From contig BROE01000023.1 in the NCBI GenBank assembly GCA_036571765.1, positions 760,950 to 824,949 on the forward strand: a stretch of DNA of 64,000 bases, given 5' to 3'. Below, piece by piece: positions 12,981 to 25,432 of this stretch. The notes under the pieces were generated by a model. The model did no database searches, was not told the DNA's origin, and saw nothing but the letters and a program-made list of their open reading frames with translations. Source of the DNA: Plecoglossus altivelis (taxonomy: Eukaryota > Chordata > Actinopteri > Osmeriformes > Plecoglossidae). The position numbers and the translations under genes were made by a program. Position 1 is the first letter of the stretch. The number at the start of each line of letters is the position of its first letter.

Positions 12981-14396
12981 ATGCCAACCCTATTTCTTGC
13001 TTTGTTCGTGTCTGTTAAAGCAGGTGAGAACAAGGAGTGGATTATTGAAACATTTAATTATGGTTCAGCTGTATAATTCAATAGAGAACTGTAAGTCATT
13101 ACTGTGACTGCAGTAATTTCTTTATACGCCATCATTTAGTGTATAAGCTTTTATTTGTCATACGTGCATATTCAGATTTCATTCATACTTGTATTAATGA
13201 ATTATATTATTCATTAAATATATGTAATAATGTAATATATATTTGTGATAATGTGTGATATATGTGACAATGTAACATGTAATGTGATTGTGGGTTTTCT
13301 TTTCTTGAAAAAAAGTAATGACACTTAATGACGCTAGTATTATTCACTCTGATCCACTGAAGACCTTTACTCCAGGACAAACAGTAGACTTGGAGTGTCT
13401 CATCATCGAAGAACTGAACTACTACCAGTGGTTCAAACTGGCACCTGGACATGCTCCTGTGTGCATGGTGTCTTTTTACGTCAACTTTGAACAGCCTATA
13501 CTCATTGGGGAGATCAAAAACTCCAGGTACACATTTAGGAAGCTAGGGAGCAGGTTAACTCTGGCCATCTCTAATACTGGGATGAAGGATGTGGGAACAT
13601 ACTACTGTGCTGTTCGAAGTTATGATGAAATAACCTTTGGCAGTGGAGTATATCTCATGTATGAGGGTAAGTGCAGTGAGATGCATTGAAATATCCCAAC
13701 TTGGTTTGGGATATTATCATGTAAGGATAGTATCTGTCCTTACTGTGTAGGACCATACTAAACCAATAGTGTTCGAGTCAATCCATCCACAGACTGTATG
13801 CAGGGGAAAACTCATTATACATTTCTTACATTATGTTAGGGCTCTGATTTGAAGCTTTTTGGGATTTTAATTAGGTTAAATGAAACCTTATCAGTGTCCC
13901 ACAGCAGGTCTGTTGTCCAGGAGACAGTGTCTGAAACAGTCCGGACAGAAGACTCTGTTACTCTCAACTGTACATACACACTGAGACCTGTGCAGGAGAA
14001 CACAGTGTGTATTGGTTCAGACAAGGCTTAGGAGAATCCTGTCCAGGAATCCTTTACACCCATGGCGGCAGGAGTGATCAGTGTGAGAAGAGCCCTGAGG
14101 CTGGGTCTCATTCACAGAGCTGTGTCTACAACCTCCCCAAGAGGAACCTCAGCCTCTCTGATGCTGGGACTTACTACTGTGCTGTGGCCTCATGTGGGGA
14201 CATACTGTTTGGAAATGGGACCAAGCTGGATGTTGAATTAGTTGATGAAGACCAGATGACAATCCTGGTTCTTCTCTCCATCATGATTACTGTAGTTCTA
14301 CTGTGCTTCATGACCATCTTTATTACTTTCTATTTCATGAATAGATCAGATTTTTTAATGTATTTGGTTTTCAGATGTGTATGTCGTGTGATGTAA
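12981..14396 (+). pseudogene. NITR-2: receptor gene with a one-base frameshift in the I domain
   Basis: Exon 1 12981-13023 (signal peptide MPTLFLALFVSVKA), exon 2 13316-13666 (V), exon 3 13895-14396 (I plus TM, stop 14394-14396). The V domain is intact: VDLECLI, QWFKL, DVGTYYC and J-like FGSG, closest in style to NITR-1. In exon 3, near 13974, the sequence reads tgtacatacac where the siblings read tgtacaatacac. The lost A throws the I domain out of frame, and a stop follows within about 20 codons. Past the shift the I domain and TM are otherwise clean. I and TM are encoded without an intron, as in NITR-3 and NITR-6, but isoleucine replaces their TM arginine. The damage looks recent, or could be a sequence error. 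A TTTAAAG box lies at 12871-12877. Confidence 0.85.
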
Positions 14397-16390
14397 GATA
14401 TATGGTTGGATTCATGTTCTAATGGCTTTGCTACAGTTAAATGCATACTTGCTTTAAAAAGCAAATGAAAACAAACAAAAAAGGATTAAATGTTTTCTCT
14501 ATTCAGTAGTTTCTGCTTCTTCAACTTCTGTTTTTTCCCTCCAACTTACGTAGTAGCCTGCATCCTAACCATAACAAAAGTATGTTAGTCTTGTAGATAG
14601 AACAAGGTCTTAAAACAGTTACTTACTGATGTTTCTTTTAATTATAAGTTTATCAGGGACTGTAAGGATGATGTCATTATTTTAACAATTTTGGATTTTA
14701 CAGTCATATTGTATCAGCCCTTGACATTCTGGGTTATAATTATAGTATAATTAACAGCAAGTCCTTTTAGAGACATGAAAGAGACTGTTCGTCAGGGTGG
14801 TGCCAACAGGAGGTCAGAGAACGTCTTTCTCACAAACCACATTGTCATTTCCCTTGTATTTTAAGTGTTGCTCTATAGTGTTCCTCTTTGATTTCTTTCA
14901 ACTTTCAGACTTTATATCCCTTTTATTACTACTAGTAATGTGTTATTTCTTATACGCGTATTATAATTCTTATAATATTGTCTTATATTACTTGTATTAT
15001 ACAGATCTAGGAATGATACCTTGCATCAGACCAAGTAACCATACCTGCTCTTCAGTTCATCCTTCTGCCATCCAGCCACTTACTGGGGCTCTAAGCTAAC
15101 CTCTAGACAATCCTGAACTCTGGAAAGTCAGAGTAGGGTCCTATATTTGTTGTACTATCATGCTATAATGCCAAGACACTCTATATGTGTGTGTGGCTCA
15201 ACTATCCCACAAAGAGGGCATTGCAAAATCTGGAAAACTGGCAAGTGTATGTTTCAGGACCCAATGTTGTGTAATAAAGCACTTGGAGTCATGTGGACAA
15301 AAAATAGCCAATATTTACATAGAAATATTTAGGGGTCCCCAAGGGTTGATACATTTGCATGATAACAATAATCGGTTGTCAAAGTTGAATTGAAAGTCAA
15401 GTTGGTACATGGAACATATGATGATCATTATCTTTATTAAAGTAAGGCAGGATCATTTCTCTCTTCAAAGCCACTCACCTACTTGTGGCTTTAAAGTGGT
15501 TGATCAGTAGGAACACTTTACATTTTTCAAGTAAACCAATGTTGTGAAAACACAGTTAGTTGACTGCCTTAGAAACTATACAATACTCATAGGAAGTTGG
15601 TGAGGGTATATTTCAGCAGAGAGGTTGCAAAAAAATCCAACTTGCCGATGGTTTTGGATTATTTGACAATGGTTGGCCAGTAGTGGGCATACTTTCTTGA
15701 CATTACTGATACACGATGAACAGACCATGATAGATAATGTTTTTCAAAAGTTAGTCTTGAAGTTCAGTTTTCATTCAACAACTAGCTTTTCCCACCAAAA
15801 TTTAGATTCTCAACTATCAACACATCAATATCAAAATCAAAAGTAAGAAATGGAGATTACATTGTCATACTGAAGGGCACCACAAATTACACTTACCAGT
15901 CATCCATACAATTGTAGTAACAAAGACATGTTGCCCACCCGCTCACCAAACCACAACTTAAGTTGCTTATAAAACACACAGATCTAACGGTTAGATTACC
16001 TGGTAGTTGATATGTCAGCACCCAGGCAATCCTGTGACCTGACAGTTGAAAGCCACTCTCAGACCACAAGGGTACTCTGTCCATCTACTGTCTGAATCTA
16101 GGTTAGTTCAAGTCACCACAAGAGTCAGTCTCTTTCACATATCTGTTGTTCACTCTACTCACTCTTTTTGATAACATGTATGACGCTATCATTGCCCAAA
16201 AACATTTAGAATGAGCTAAAATTTAGTTTTTCCTTGCACCTAATATGTGAGCTGCTTGTTTTAATTGTTTGAACTGATAATTTTATGTTTTCATTTCTCT
16301 CAAGGAGGGAGACGATTACAGAAAGAAAATGTCAGCACATATTTCGCGGTTCACTGACGGACCAATCACATACAAGCCCCTTTTATTAAG
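14397..16390. other. Intergenic, containing one dispersed repeat copy
   Basis: AT-rich, without recognisable coding. A repeat copy occupies about 15181-15360 and is listed separately. The minus-strand frame at 15893-16084 has no known motif. Confidence 0.4.
15181..15360 (+). repeat. Dispersed repeat family copy 1 (noncoding)
   Basis: Shares an ordered set of blocks (tgtgtgtctgtggctca, then a cacaaa...gggcattg block, then an aaactgg...gtgtat block and a ...gggacccaa... block) with copies near 54750-54940, 54950-55150 and 57895-58105. The similarity is moderate. No protein is encoded. Confidence 0.45.
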
Positions 16391-16394
16391 TGGC

Positions 16395-16402
16395 ATTTGC
16401 AT
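16395..16402 (+). promoter_or_regulatory. Octamer motif ATTTGCAT upstream of NITR-3
   Basis: A perfect octamer, the Oct-1/Oct-2 site of immunoglobulin promoters in reverse orientation, 40 bases before the NITR-3 start codon. An AT-rich TATA-like ttttattaa lies just upstream at 16381-16389. I saw no octamer upstream of the other NITR start codons I checked. Confidence 0.4.
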
Positions 16403-16441
16403 AGGTAAACTATTTTACTCAACGCAAAGCTTTAGAACAAG

Positions 16442-17613
16442 ATGAAGTGTCTGAGTTACCTTTTACTGTTGACAATGTCACTTCTAGTAGACATGGGTAT
16501 GTTTTCTGTAAGACGTTTACCTTTTTTAGCACTGTTGGATGCTTTTTACATCTTGGCATGGATAGCATAAAATTTGTCAATGAACAACAACATGGATGAG
16601 GGTGTTTTAAAATACATAAAACATGTTTTTCTCTCTCTCCTAGTCTTTATGCAAGAATTAACACAGTCTCTACAGCAGGACAATGGTGTCAAGTCTGTCA
16701 ATGTTGGAGACACGGTGACTCTACACTGCTTCTATCAAGGTGTCATGGCAATGCACTTCTCTTGGTACCGGCAAACCCTTGGAGATAAACCCCAGCTGAT
16801 ATCTACAATGTATAAGTATGAATCAAAAGCCAGACTGCACAATGAGTTTGAGGGCAATCCTCGCTTCTTGGTGCAGTGTGGTGAAGGAACAAATCACCTG
16901 ACAATCTCAGACGTTCAACCTTCAGATTCAGCTATGTATTTCTGTGGAAGTGCACACTCCAATGTTGTAGTTTTTGTTGATGACATCTTTCTTAATGTAA
17001 AAGGTACCAATTTTATGTCACTATTGAAATAGTATAGAGTAGTAAAAATGTTTATCAGTTCTTTTTAGCAAATGTCAACCTCATCCAATCTCACTCATGT
17101 GGAATGATTATCTGGATATCGAATGCATTCAATTGTGGATATCTATAACTCTTCACAGGGTCCAACAGTGTAACTATTGTCCAGCAACCAGTCCTTGAGT
17201 CAGTCCAGCGAGGAGACTCTGTAACTCTGGACTGTACAATACATACTGAGACCTGTGCAGGAGAACACAGTGTATATTGGTTCAGACATGGATCAGGAGA
17301 CTCTCGTCCAGGAATCCTTTACACTCATGAAGGCAGGAGTGATCAGTGTGAGAAGAGCCCTGAGGCTGGGTCTCCTACACAGAGCTGTGTCTACAACCTC
17401 CCCAAGAGGAACCTCGACCTTTCTGATGCTGGGACTTACTACTGTGCTGTGGCCTCATGTGGGGAGATACTGTTTGGAAATGGGACCATGGTGGACGTTG
17501 TATCACTTAATAGAGGTCAGATAACTACCCTTGTCTTTCTCTCGATCATGAGAGCTGCAGTTGTCCTCTGCACTCTGATAATTTTTTGTCTTATCTACAT
17601 TGCAAGAAAATGA
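16442..17613 (+). CDS. NITR-3: candidate activating NITR with arginine in the membrane segment, intact
   Basis: Three exons: 16442-16496 (signal peptide), 16644-17003 (V), 17159-17613 (I plus TM, TGA 17611-17613). Together 870 bases, 289 residues. V domain: GDTVTLHC (C47), SWYRQ (W59), DSAMYFC (C119); it ends FVDDIFLNVKG with no FGxG. The I domain carries CAGEHSVYWFR, DQCEKS, SCVYNLPKR, YYCAVASC and FGNGT (244-248). A 25-residue hydrophobic segment (about 262-286) contains R270 and the protein stops at IARK, so there is no ITIM. A basic TM residue with almost no tail is the design of receptors that signal through an acidic-TM adaptor such as DAP12; in zebrafish one NITR is known to be of this kind. 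Activation is inferred, not seen. An AATAAA follows at 17737-17742. Confidence 0.92.
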
Positions 17614-17736
17614 CTGAAAATGTTGGTAAACTGATTTTATTTCTCAAATTAAATTAATTACAGAGTCAAACAAGGATGTATTACATAACTGCTATTGATT
17701 TGTTAGAAAACATGTTTTTTGTTGCTAACAAAGCTC

Positions 17737-17742
17737 AATAAA
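17737..17742 (+). promoter_or_regulatory. Poly(A) signal of NITR-3
   Basis: AATAAA 124 bases after the stop codon. Confidence 0.6.
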
Positions 17743-18756
17743 GTCTGAGTGCTGCCCATATTTGGAACATTCATATGCAATTTAATGAATATTTCTTACA
17801 AATGGAATCAGGTTTAGCGATATGAAAAGGTACTGTCGTTATCTAATGAATATATCACATTTAACCCTCCCGAATAATACAACAAAATAGCATTGTCTTC
17901 CCCCATATCAATGTTATACCTCACGCAATGCTCAGTTATTAATGTCAGGTAAATAGCAGGGTCCGTGGCTCTTGGACACAGAAAGATGAGATGTCGCACA
18001 CATCAATAAATGAAGCTTCAGGCATGCTTATTTGATTATTTCAAACCAATTATTTGTTTAATATTTTCACAGAAATTTGTCATCACATTTTTGATGTGCA
18101 ACACATAACTACAACATTCCTTTTCTTTCCGTTTCCTTTTCTTCGTCTCTTTACATGACGTTACCTTCTTTTGGTAGAGAGTTTGTACTGGCAACATGAT
18201 GTGACGAAGAAAGTAGAGAGTTGTACAATAGCTGAATATTGAGTTTTAGAAGAACTCTCCATGGTTAAATCTATTGCATGACAACATACTACAAGCCCTA
18301 ATAAAATGAACAAGGAGAGCAAAAAAAAGAACAACTGTATGGGGTACTTTAAATTTAGGTTTTCAACACATTTCATTCTACACATTCTACATAGACCCTA
18401 CACAGGCTTAGAATCCAGGGACATTCAAGAGTGAAAAAAATGAATACAGCATCTCAAACCGACAGATAAAAGCCATGTTCAAAACAAATACAAAATATGA
18501 TTAAAGGCACGAGAAATGACATTCTGCGCACAAGAAATGTTATTCTGTAAGATACTGACAGAATTTTCAGAATATTTATTATGATTACAAGTGAAGTCAA
18601 GTTACAAATTAAGTCAAGTGAAGTTGAGCTCCTAAACATATTTGTTTTCTGAGAGAGAGAGAACTACCTTTAATATCCATCTGGGTTCTCTCTGTATATA
18701 ATCAAATCTTTTTATGGGGCAATTTGTGTTGATTTTTAAAATAATTTGGTTTCCCT

Positions 18757-20641
18757 TCAGTCCAGAATACCCCCATCTGTCAGTCTTGCTGGAGGTATTC
18801 TGACCTTTGAATACAAGGCACCATCTCTGATGGTCGTCAGTCTCATCGGTCTGAGGGTGGGGTCTCTGGGGGCAAAACTCACAGCAGCATAATTCAACTC
18901 ATCTCTGTCTTGGTACTGAAAAATAAGTAAATATATTCCAGGATATATAATACCATAAAGTGTTGGCCCTATGTATAGATTGAGTTGTTTTTCTACAGAA
19001 CAAAAACATAAGGTAAAGGAAACAAAACAACTCATGCTTTTACAACAGACTTCTTGGAACATCTGAGTATGACAGTATGCAAAAAAAGCTCAGAGTCTAA
19101 GAAGAACATAGGGAATTTATCATGTGAATTGCAGTTTTGAAAGACCTCGACCACAATAAATTAACTTAAAAAGTAAAGGCTAATTGTATTATCTACGACT
19201 CTATGTGAAATCAACAATGATTAAATAAGGCTAACTTACCTGATGAGTCTGAGTGTTGACATTGGCTGCTGCAGATGTAAAATGAAAGATATCTATATTA
19301 TCTTTACAAGCTATTTATATAATTATTATGGAAAGCTATGCCAAATATAAGATAGTTAGTTTTATTGTAATATAGCTGTGTTAGTTGGCTGCAATATTTC
19401 TCTTAAAGTGTTCAGTGGAATAAAATGCATGTATGTATGTATATCCTCAATAGAAAGAATAGAAATACCTCTATTAATGCTGCGCCGAATTTTGCAAAGA
19501 AACCATGCCAGTAGAGAAGCCACTGTCCCAAGAAAAACATTGGACACCACCAAGGAGAGAACCGTAAGATTCAGATGATAGGGAGATTTCTTCTCTGTAA
19601 CCATAGAACATTTATAGTTAGACTTGATTGTTTTGCAAAATATTTATAAAAACGTTTTATAAAAAATGATTTTGTGTTATTATCAAAACAACTACCATCA
19701 ATATCCAGCTTGGTTCCATTTCCAAACAGTATGTCCCCACATGAGGCCACAGCACAGTAGTAAGTCCCAGCATCAGAGAGGCTGAGGTTCCTCTTGGGGA
19801 GGTTGTAGACACAGCTCTGTGCAGAATATTTAGCCTCAGGGCTCTTCTCACACTGATCACTCCTGCCTACATGGGTGTAAAGGATTCCTGGACGGGATTC
19901 TTCTGAGCCAAGTCTGAACCAATAGACACTGTGTTCTCCTGCACAGGGCTCAGTGTGTATTGTACAGTTCAGAGTTACAGAGGCTCCTGGCTGGACTGAC
20001 TCAAACATAGGTTGCTGGACAACATAACTGTCTAACTTGCCACCTTCAGAAGAAATGCATAGTATATTTTTCACAATGATTATTAAACATTCAAAATATT
20101 GTACGAATCTGCAAGTCTGTGCTACATCTAGGCATGTATAATACTGTCAATATTTTTGAATTACCTTGAAGCATTAAAAATGTCCCTGATCCAAACTGTA
20201 TAGCATCCAAAACCGTGACTCCACAAAAATATGTCCCATGGTCTTCTAGTTTTGTTGATTGTATTTCAAGGTGAAATTTAGAAGTTTGGTCGAAATGTAT
20301 AGTAAATTGGCCACTGTCAAATTCATCAGAGAATTTTACACGCTTTGAATAACGGTTTACCTTGGCTATAAGCTTCAGTTTCTTAGCAGAAGTCAACTTG
20401 TACCACACAAAAAGATTTATATGAGTGGTTATTAGGCATTCAATTGTTATGAAGTCCCCCAGGTCTGCAATTTGGAATGGATTGGGCTGCAAAATGTTGA
20501 CCAATTCAGCCGCACCTAAAAATTAAATCCAGTAAACGAAATGTTAACACAGTTAAATACATTTTGCAATTCTTTTTTACTATTTCTTTTCTTTCACTTA
20601 CATAAGTTAGAGAAGAGAAGAATGCTGTATAGTGGAACCAT
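18757..20641 (-). CDS. NITR-4: inhibitory-type NITR, intact
   Basis: Six minus-strand exons: 20602-20641 (signal), 20165-20515 (V), 19696-20043 (I), 19469-19594 (TM), 19240-19268 and 18757-18915 (tail). Total 1053 bases, 350 residues. V: ITIECLI (C40), VWYKL, DHGTYFC (C111), J-like FGSG (121-124). The I domain is nearly the family consensus with FGNGT. TM about 258-280, followed by KIRR. The tail has a canonical ITIM LNYAAV (305-310) and a second tyrosine in ALYSKV (331-336), ITIM-like but with alanine at -2. The acceptor of the 29-base fifth exon is a tandem CAGCAG; both choices keep the frame and differ by one residue. It faces NITR-3 tail to tail. A minus-strand AATAAA is at 18575-18580. 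Confidence 0.92.
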
Positions 20642-21202
20642 ATCACCTTCCCGTATCTTGAATATACATGGAGAAAAGCAATGTGCTCTACAAGTTATGT
20701 AGTGGCTTTGATGAGATTGGCTGTGCTATATTCGTCAGGGATTTATCATCTTTGCCTCTTAAACGCCTGATTGGTTGTATTTTAGGTCAAACAAACATAG
20801 GAGAAAAATCACATTCAAGTTTATGTGTCAGTCAGTGTTTCACAATGGTGCATCTTAAAGTTTGTGTCAGAGTGAATAGCAAAAAAAGAACATTTTGTCT
20901 TTTTCCTTTTGGCAAATTCTTTTTTTACGAGTAAACAAGGCATTGAAAATACTATTAACTAATTACAATGCAAAACAGATACTTTAAGGGAAATATTCAT
21001 TCAATTTGAGACAAAAATGTCTTCAATGTCTTGTGAACACACACTTAGACACACTTAGCGTAGAATACACATAGGAACAAACAATCGCAAAATCTTTTGC
21101 GCTACCAGTAAATGTATTATTAATCTTTGTGGTTTGGTCAAAGCTGTTTGAAGATTATACCAATAATTGTTTCTAATGATTTCTGAAACTAATGTGGTTT
21201 CC

Positions 21203-22616
21203 TTCAGTCCAGATTATCCCCATCTGTCACTTCTGCTGGTGGTATTCTGACCTCAGAATACACGGCACCATCTCTGCTGGCTGTCACTCTCATTGGTCTG
21301 GAGGTGGGGCCTCTGGGGGAGAAAACTCCCAGCAGCATAGTTCAAGTCATGAAGTGAAGGCATTCATACAGAAAACATGCACTGACTACCCAAACTGTGT
21401 TGCAGTGTAGTCAGTCGGGGGTTATTCGATCCTTCAGAGAAACTAAACAAACAAAATATTGGATGTAAAAAAAGAAACAGACAATTAAATGTTACCAATC
21501 CAGCAAATGATTCATTCAGGTTAATATAATTGGGTGAATACGGTGATTCATACATATACACACTGCTTTACATTGCAGTTCTGTTTTACAGACTAGTGAA
21601 AAAAAAACTTGCGTTTTCAAAAGAACAAAACCTTCAAGATGATTGCATATCATCTCACCACATGAGGTCACAGCACAGTTGTAAGTCCCAGCATCAGAGA
21701 GGCTGAGGTTCCCCTTGGGGAGGTTGTAGACACAGCTCTGCGTAGGATACCCAGCCTCAGGGCTCTTTTCACACTGATCACTCCTGCCTCCATGGGTATA
21801 AAGGATTCCTGGATAGGATTCTCCTGAACCATATCTGAACCAATAGACACTGTGTTCTCCTGCACAAGTCTCAGTGTGTATTGTACAGGAGTCACAGAGG
21901 CTCCTGGCTGGACTGATTCAGATGCTGGATTCTGTTCAATAGCTTTAATGCAAAATGTCAAAGCTAACATAAGGACAGAATTTACATGCAATAATTAGCA
22001 AAAGAAACTTACTCCTCTAAACTGACCACATATATATATACAATTTTATGTATTTTAACATCATTAAATAATGCTACTTCTTGTGTTTTAATTACACTGA
22101 ACAAGTTACAAACTAGTATTTTACATACCTGCCAATATCAAAAAGGTTCCATCTGCAAATGTCAGCTGATTCAAGTAAATTTGTCCACAGGAGTCCGAAC
22201 ATCTTTTAGCTTTACTGATCTAATGCAGAAATTAAATGTTTCACAATTGTTGAACCATACACTGAATCTCACATCATCAAAGTGCTTGTTCAGATGAATC
22301 TCACTTTCCACATACTTTGGTGTTGTAACAATGTTCTGGATCATCATACTGGAATTAAGTTTGAGCTAAACCATGTAGTTGAAGTTTGTATTGGCTCTCA
22401 AGTGGCATACAATTTTTACCCTGTCTCCAAGCCTTGAATTCAGTATTGACATATGTTGAACACCATTGTTTTCTGAGATGCATATAAGGAAACATAACAG
22501 ACTATGATGAAGGCAAATACACAAAGTACTTAAATTAAACCTAGAAATTAAAACAAGAACTTACATTTATCCCACAGCAAAGGAAAGATGAGTTGTCTCA
22601 CTATGCTATTCTTCAT
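21203..22616 (-). pseudogene. NITR-5: decayed NITR pseudogene related to NITR-4
   Basis: The remains keep gene order on the minus strand. There is an intact-looking signal exon (22565-22616, MKNSIVRQLIFPLLW, with a gtaagt donor) and a degenerate V exon (about 22140-22440) with GDRVKIVCHL, a stop soon after, and an end like FADGTFLILAG. The I exon (about 21655-21945) has a five-base loss around the first cysteine and has lost FGNGT. A fifth-exon-like piece lies near 21400-21440 (NNPRLTTLQ). The tail exon (about 21203-21345) matches that of NITR-4 (LNYAA, then AVYSEV) but has a one-base insertion between the two. I find no clear TM exon. Several independent breaks make this an old pseudogene, probably a tandem copy of NITR-4. 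Confidence 0.85.
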
Positions 22617-25247
22617 TGTGATTGGACAACAGTGACTGACTGACATTGTCTTTTGTGATTGGCTGGGTATACTATTGTCTGCAATTTCTCAGTAAAGTTA
22701 TAATTAGTAAGAAAGCAAAAGAAAAAAAACATTTGAACGCATAGTGCTAAGCTTATTGTAATAGTTGCCAAATAGAGAGAATATAATATGTAGCTGTGTA
22801 GTCATGCTAGCATGACCATCATAGATGTGCAGACACTTTATCCAAACGTTTGTGACATGGTTACATCATTGGTATGTAACAAAAACAAAATGTTTAAAAA
22901 TAAACACCTGAACCAATCTACAACTTTATAACTCCTGCCACTGAGCTCAGACTTTGAGTGAACAGAATTAGACCGAAAAATACCCCAAATCACTACATAA
23001 TGTCTCGCGTCCAGTCACCTCCAAACTATTATGTGAGATCGCCATAGTTTAGTGCAGGTTTTCACAATCTTCCTTCAAAAGTGGCTACAATGACAAAAAA
23101 TATAGTGTCGACTGGTGTGACATCCTGCTGAAAACCACAGAGACAGTGAGAGAAAAAAAGAAAAAACATGTGAGGGAGAGAAAGAGTGTTTCTCTGAAAG
23201 TCCAGCCAGCCTCACCAATGCCAAGATGCAGGTATGTCTTCACAGCAGACCACACGTCATCTATAATTAGAATGAGTCCCGTACGTGGTTGTTAAGGGAA
23301 ACTCTTAGCTTGAGTTATGGCTGAGTATGACTGTTACCCCTCCATTACCCTGCCAGTATTGCATTGGCAGACATTGTTGAGCTGTCCAGAAAGTGACATT
23401 CAGGTTACAGGTATGTCGTCCTATTTTAGGTCTTGGTATGGTGTAGGTTACATATTAAGTGGAAAGTTCCAGGAACATTTGAACTTAGCACTAGGCGTTT
23501 AGGTCTTTGTGAATACAATGTACACAATAAATAAATGAAAGCACTGGTAGTGCTTATTTGTTTGTGGTTTAAGTGAAGATAAGGCACATAATTAGTTATT
23601 TATTTGTGAGAAAACTGTTTAGAACAAAGCTAAACAGATGACGATAAAACATAATTTTAGCAACAGTATTTACTACTCTCCGACCCCAAAGTACACTGGC
23701 ACCTTTATCTATTTCCGGGTTCTCCTTTGTCTCCAGGGTCTCTTCACTTAAGATATCACATTGATTTTACTGCACTGTACTATGCAACGGTGTAGTTGAA
23801 ATGTCATTGTTGCACTGTGGTGCAAATATTATTATTGTTCACTAGGCCTGGAAGCTCTGATGTGATTGCTTTGTGCACTAGTGCCACCGGTGAAGGTAAA
23901 ATAAAGAGGTTTTGTGGGAAAAACAACCAGGGGGTTCTTGACAGAACCATTGGAGGATGGGCCCTATGGCAAGCCAGCAGGTCATTGTCAGAGGCTTTTA
24001 AGTGAAGCAGAAACTTACTGTGTCTGGAGAGAAAGGACCCAATCTGGGCTGCAAGGTGACCATCAACCTTTAGAAAAAGATTAAAGTGACAGTTGTCAAC
24101 ATCAATCCCTCTGGAGGTGTTGTTGGCTCATCAATGAAACACTAGGGAAAGAGGATGCCCATGACATAACCCCATTGAAGTAGTTAACTCCTTCAGACAC
24201 TCAAGAAATCACTGGAATGGCAACTATTGTGAGGGAAGTTATAACAAGTCCTTTGAGCTCAATGGCCATTTTGACCTGCCGTTTCAGGTCATTTCTCCTT
24301 GAGATGGCAGACTAATGAGTATAATGAAATAAAAAGTGAGCATAATGTTGTATTGTAAAACCTAACACTAAAATGATGCTATTCATATGGGCCAGGGAAT
24401 CTTTGTTGTCCTCCAGAGGGTACTTGCTATAGAGTCACTAAGGGCATTGGCGTCATTAATGACAAGCCATCTGAAAAACATCTAAGTGACACAGTAATTC
24501 TGCAGAAAACCTCAAAGACAAGAACAAAGATGTGACAAACAAAATTAGAGCACAGGGTTCCTATGTGCTACATGCCAGTGTCTCAGAAGTTTCTGAGCCA
24601 AGTGTGTCATCTGAGGTTCACAAACAGCTGCAAATGGTCTAAAGTATGAACAAAATACTCTTAATACTTTTAAGAGGGCATATTGTTCACTAAATCTGTT
24701 CTTCTTTGGTGAAAGCTTTTCAGCAAATACTTTTGTTGAAGTATAATTGTATGTTACCTGTAACAACACAAAAGTAAATTAAAAGGGTTGATGAAAAAAT
24801 AAAATGCCACTTTTACTCTTTTAGAGCTGCTCAGACAAGTTTAGTGCATGAAGGGCTGCAGGTCAACTGTTAGCACTTGGTTTCCATAAGTGGAAAGATC
24901 GTGTACTTGAAGTGTATCTAGCTACAGATCTGTCCCTCAATAACTTCCTTTGAGGTGCAGATCATTACATTTAAAAGCTACAGCCCCTTAACTAACAGAC
25001 GAAGGGAAGATATCTGTAGTGTTTATGAAGTGTAACAAGGGTGTGTATCATCAGCTAATGCTAAGTATTTATTATTAATAATTTTAAGTAATTAAACTTG
25101 TTTAGTAGGTGTATGTGATACATTCATGGGTGAGTAAAGGGGAATAGTGGCTATTTGCCACTGAACAATTGTTAGATGTCATCTCATTGCTTTTGGTCCT
25201 CACATTGGGAAAAAAGCACACGTTTTTATCCTCCATTAGAGCAAAGC
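22617..25247. other. Intergenic, with unrecognised exon-like pieces at 23200-24010
   Basis: On the plus strand short open pieces are followed by good donors: 23317-23412 (MAEYDCYPSITLPVLHWQ... to CAG/gtatgt) and about 23847-23896 (PGSSDVIALCTSATGEG, to AAG/gtaaaa). From 23900 to 24300 the DNA has a coding feel but carries stops in every frame I tried. This may be a decayed unrelated gene. I do not recognise it. Confidence 0.25.
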
Positions 25248-25253
25248 TTTATT
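25248..25253 (-). promoter_or_regulatory. Poly(A) signal of NITR-6
   Basis: AATAAA on the minus strand, 180 bases after the NITR-6 stop. Confidence 0.5.
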
Positions 25254-25432
25254 TAAAATGGGAAAAAACATCCAGTTAAGACAAACCAGTTGATGTTCTA
25301 TGGAACCAATCCAAACAATAATATATATACAGTAGATACATACTTTTATACACACTGTAGAGGAAGTAAGATCATAATTCCATAGAAAAGTCATATATGA
25401 CAAAGTACAGCTTAAAGAGATGAATATCACCC

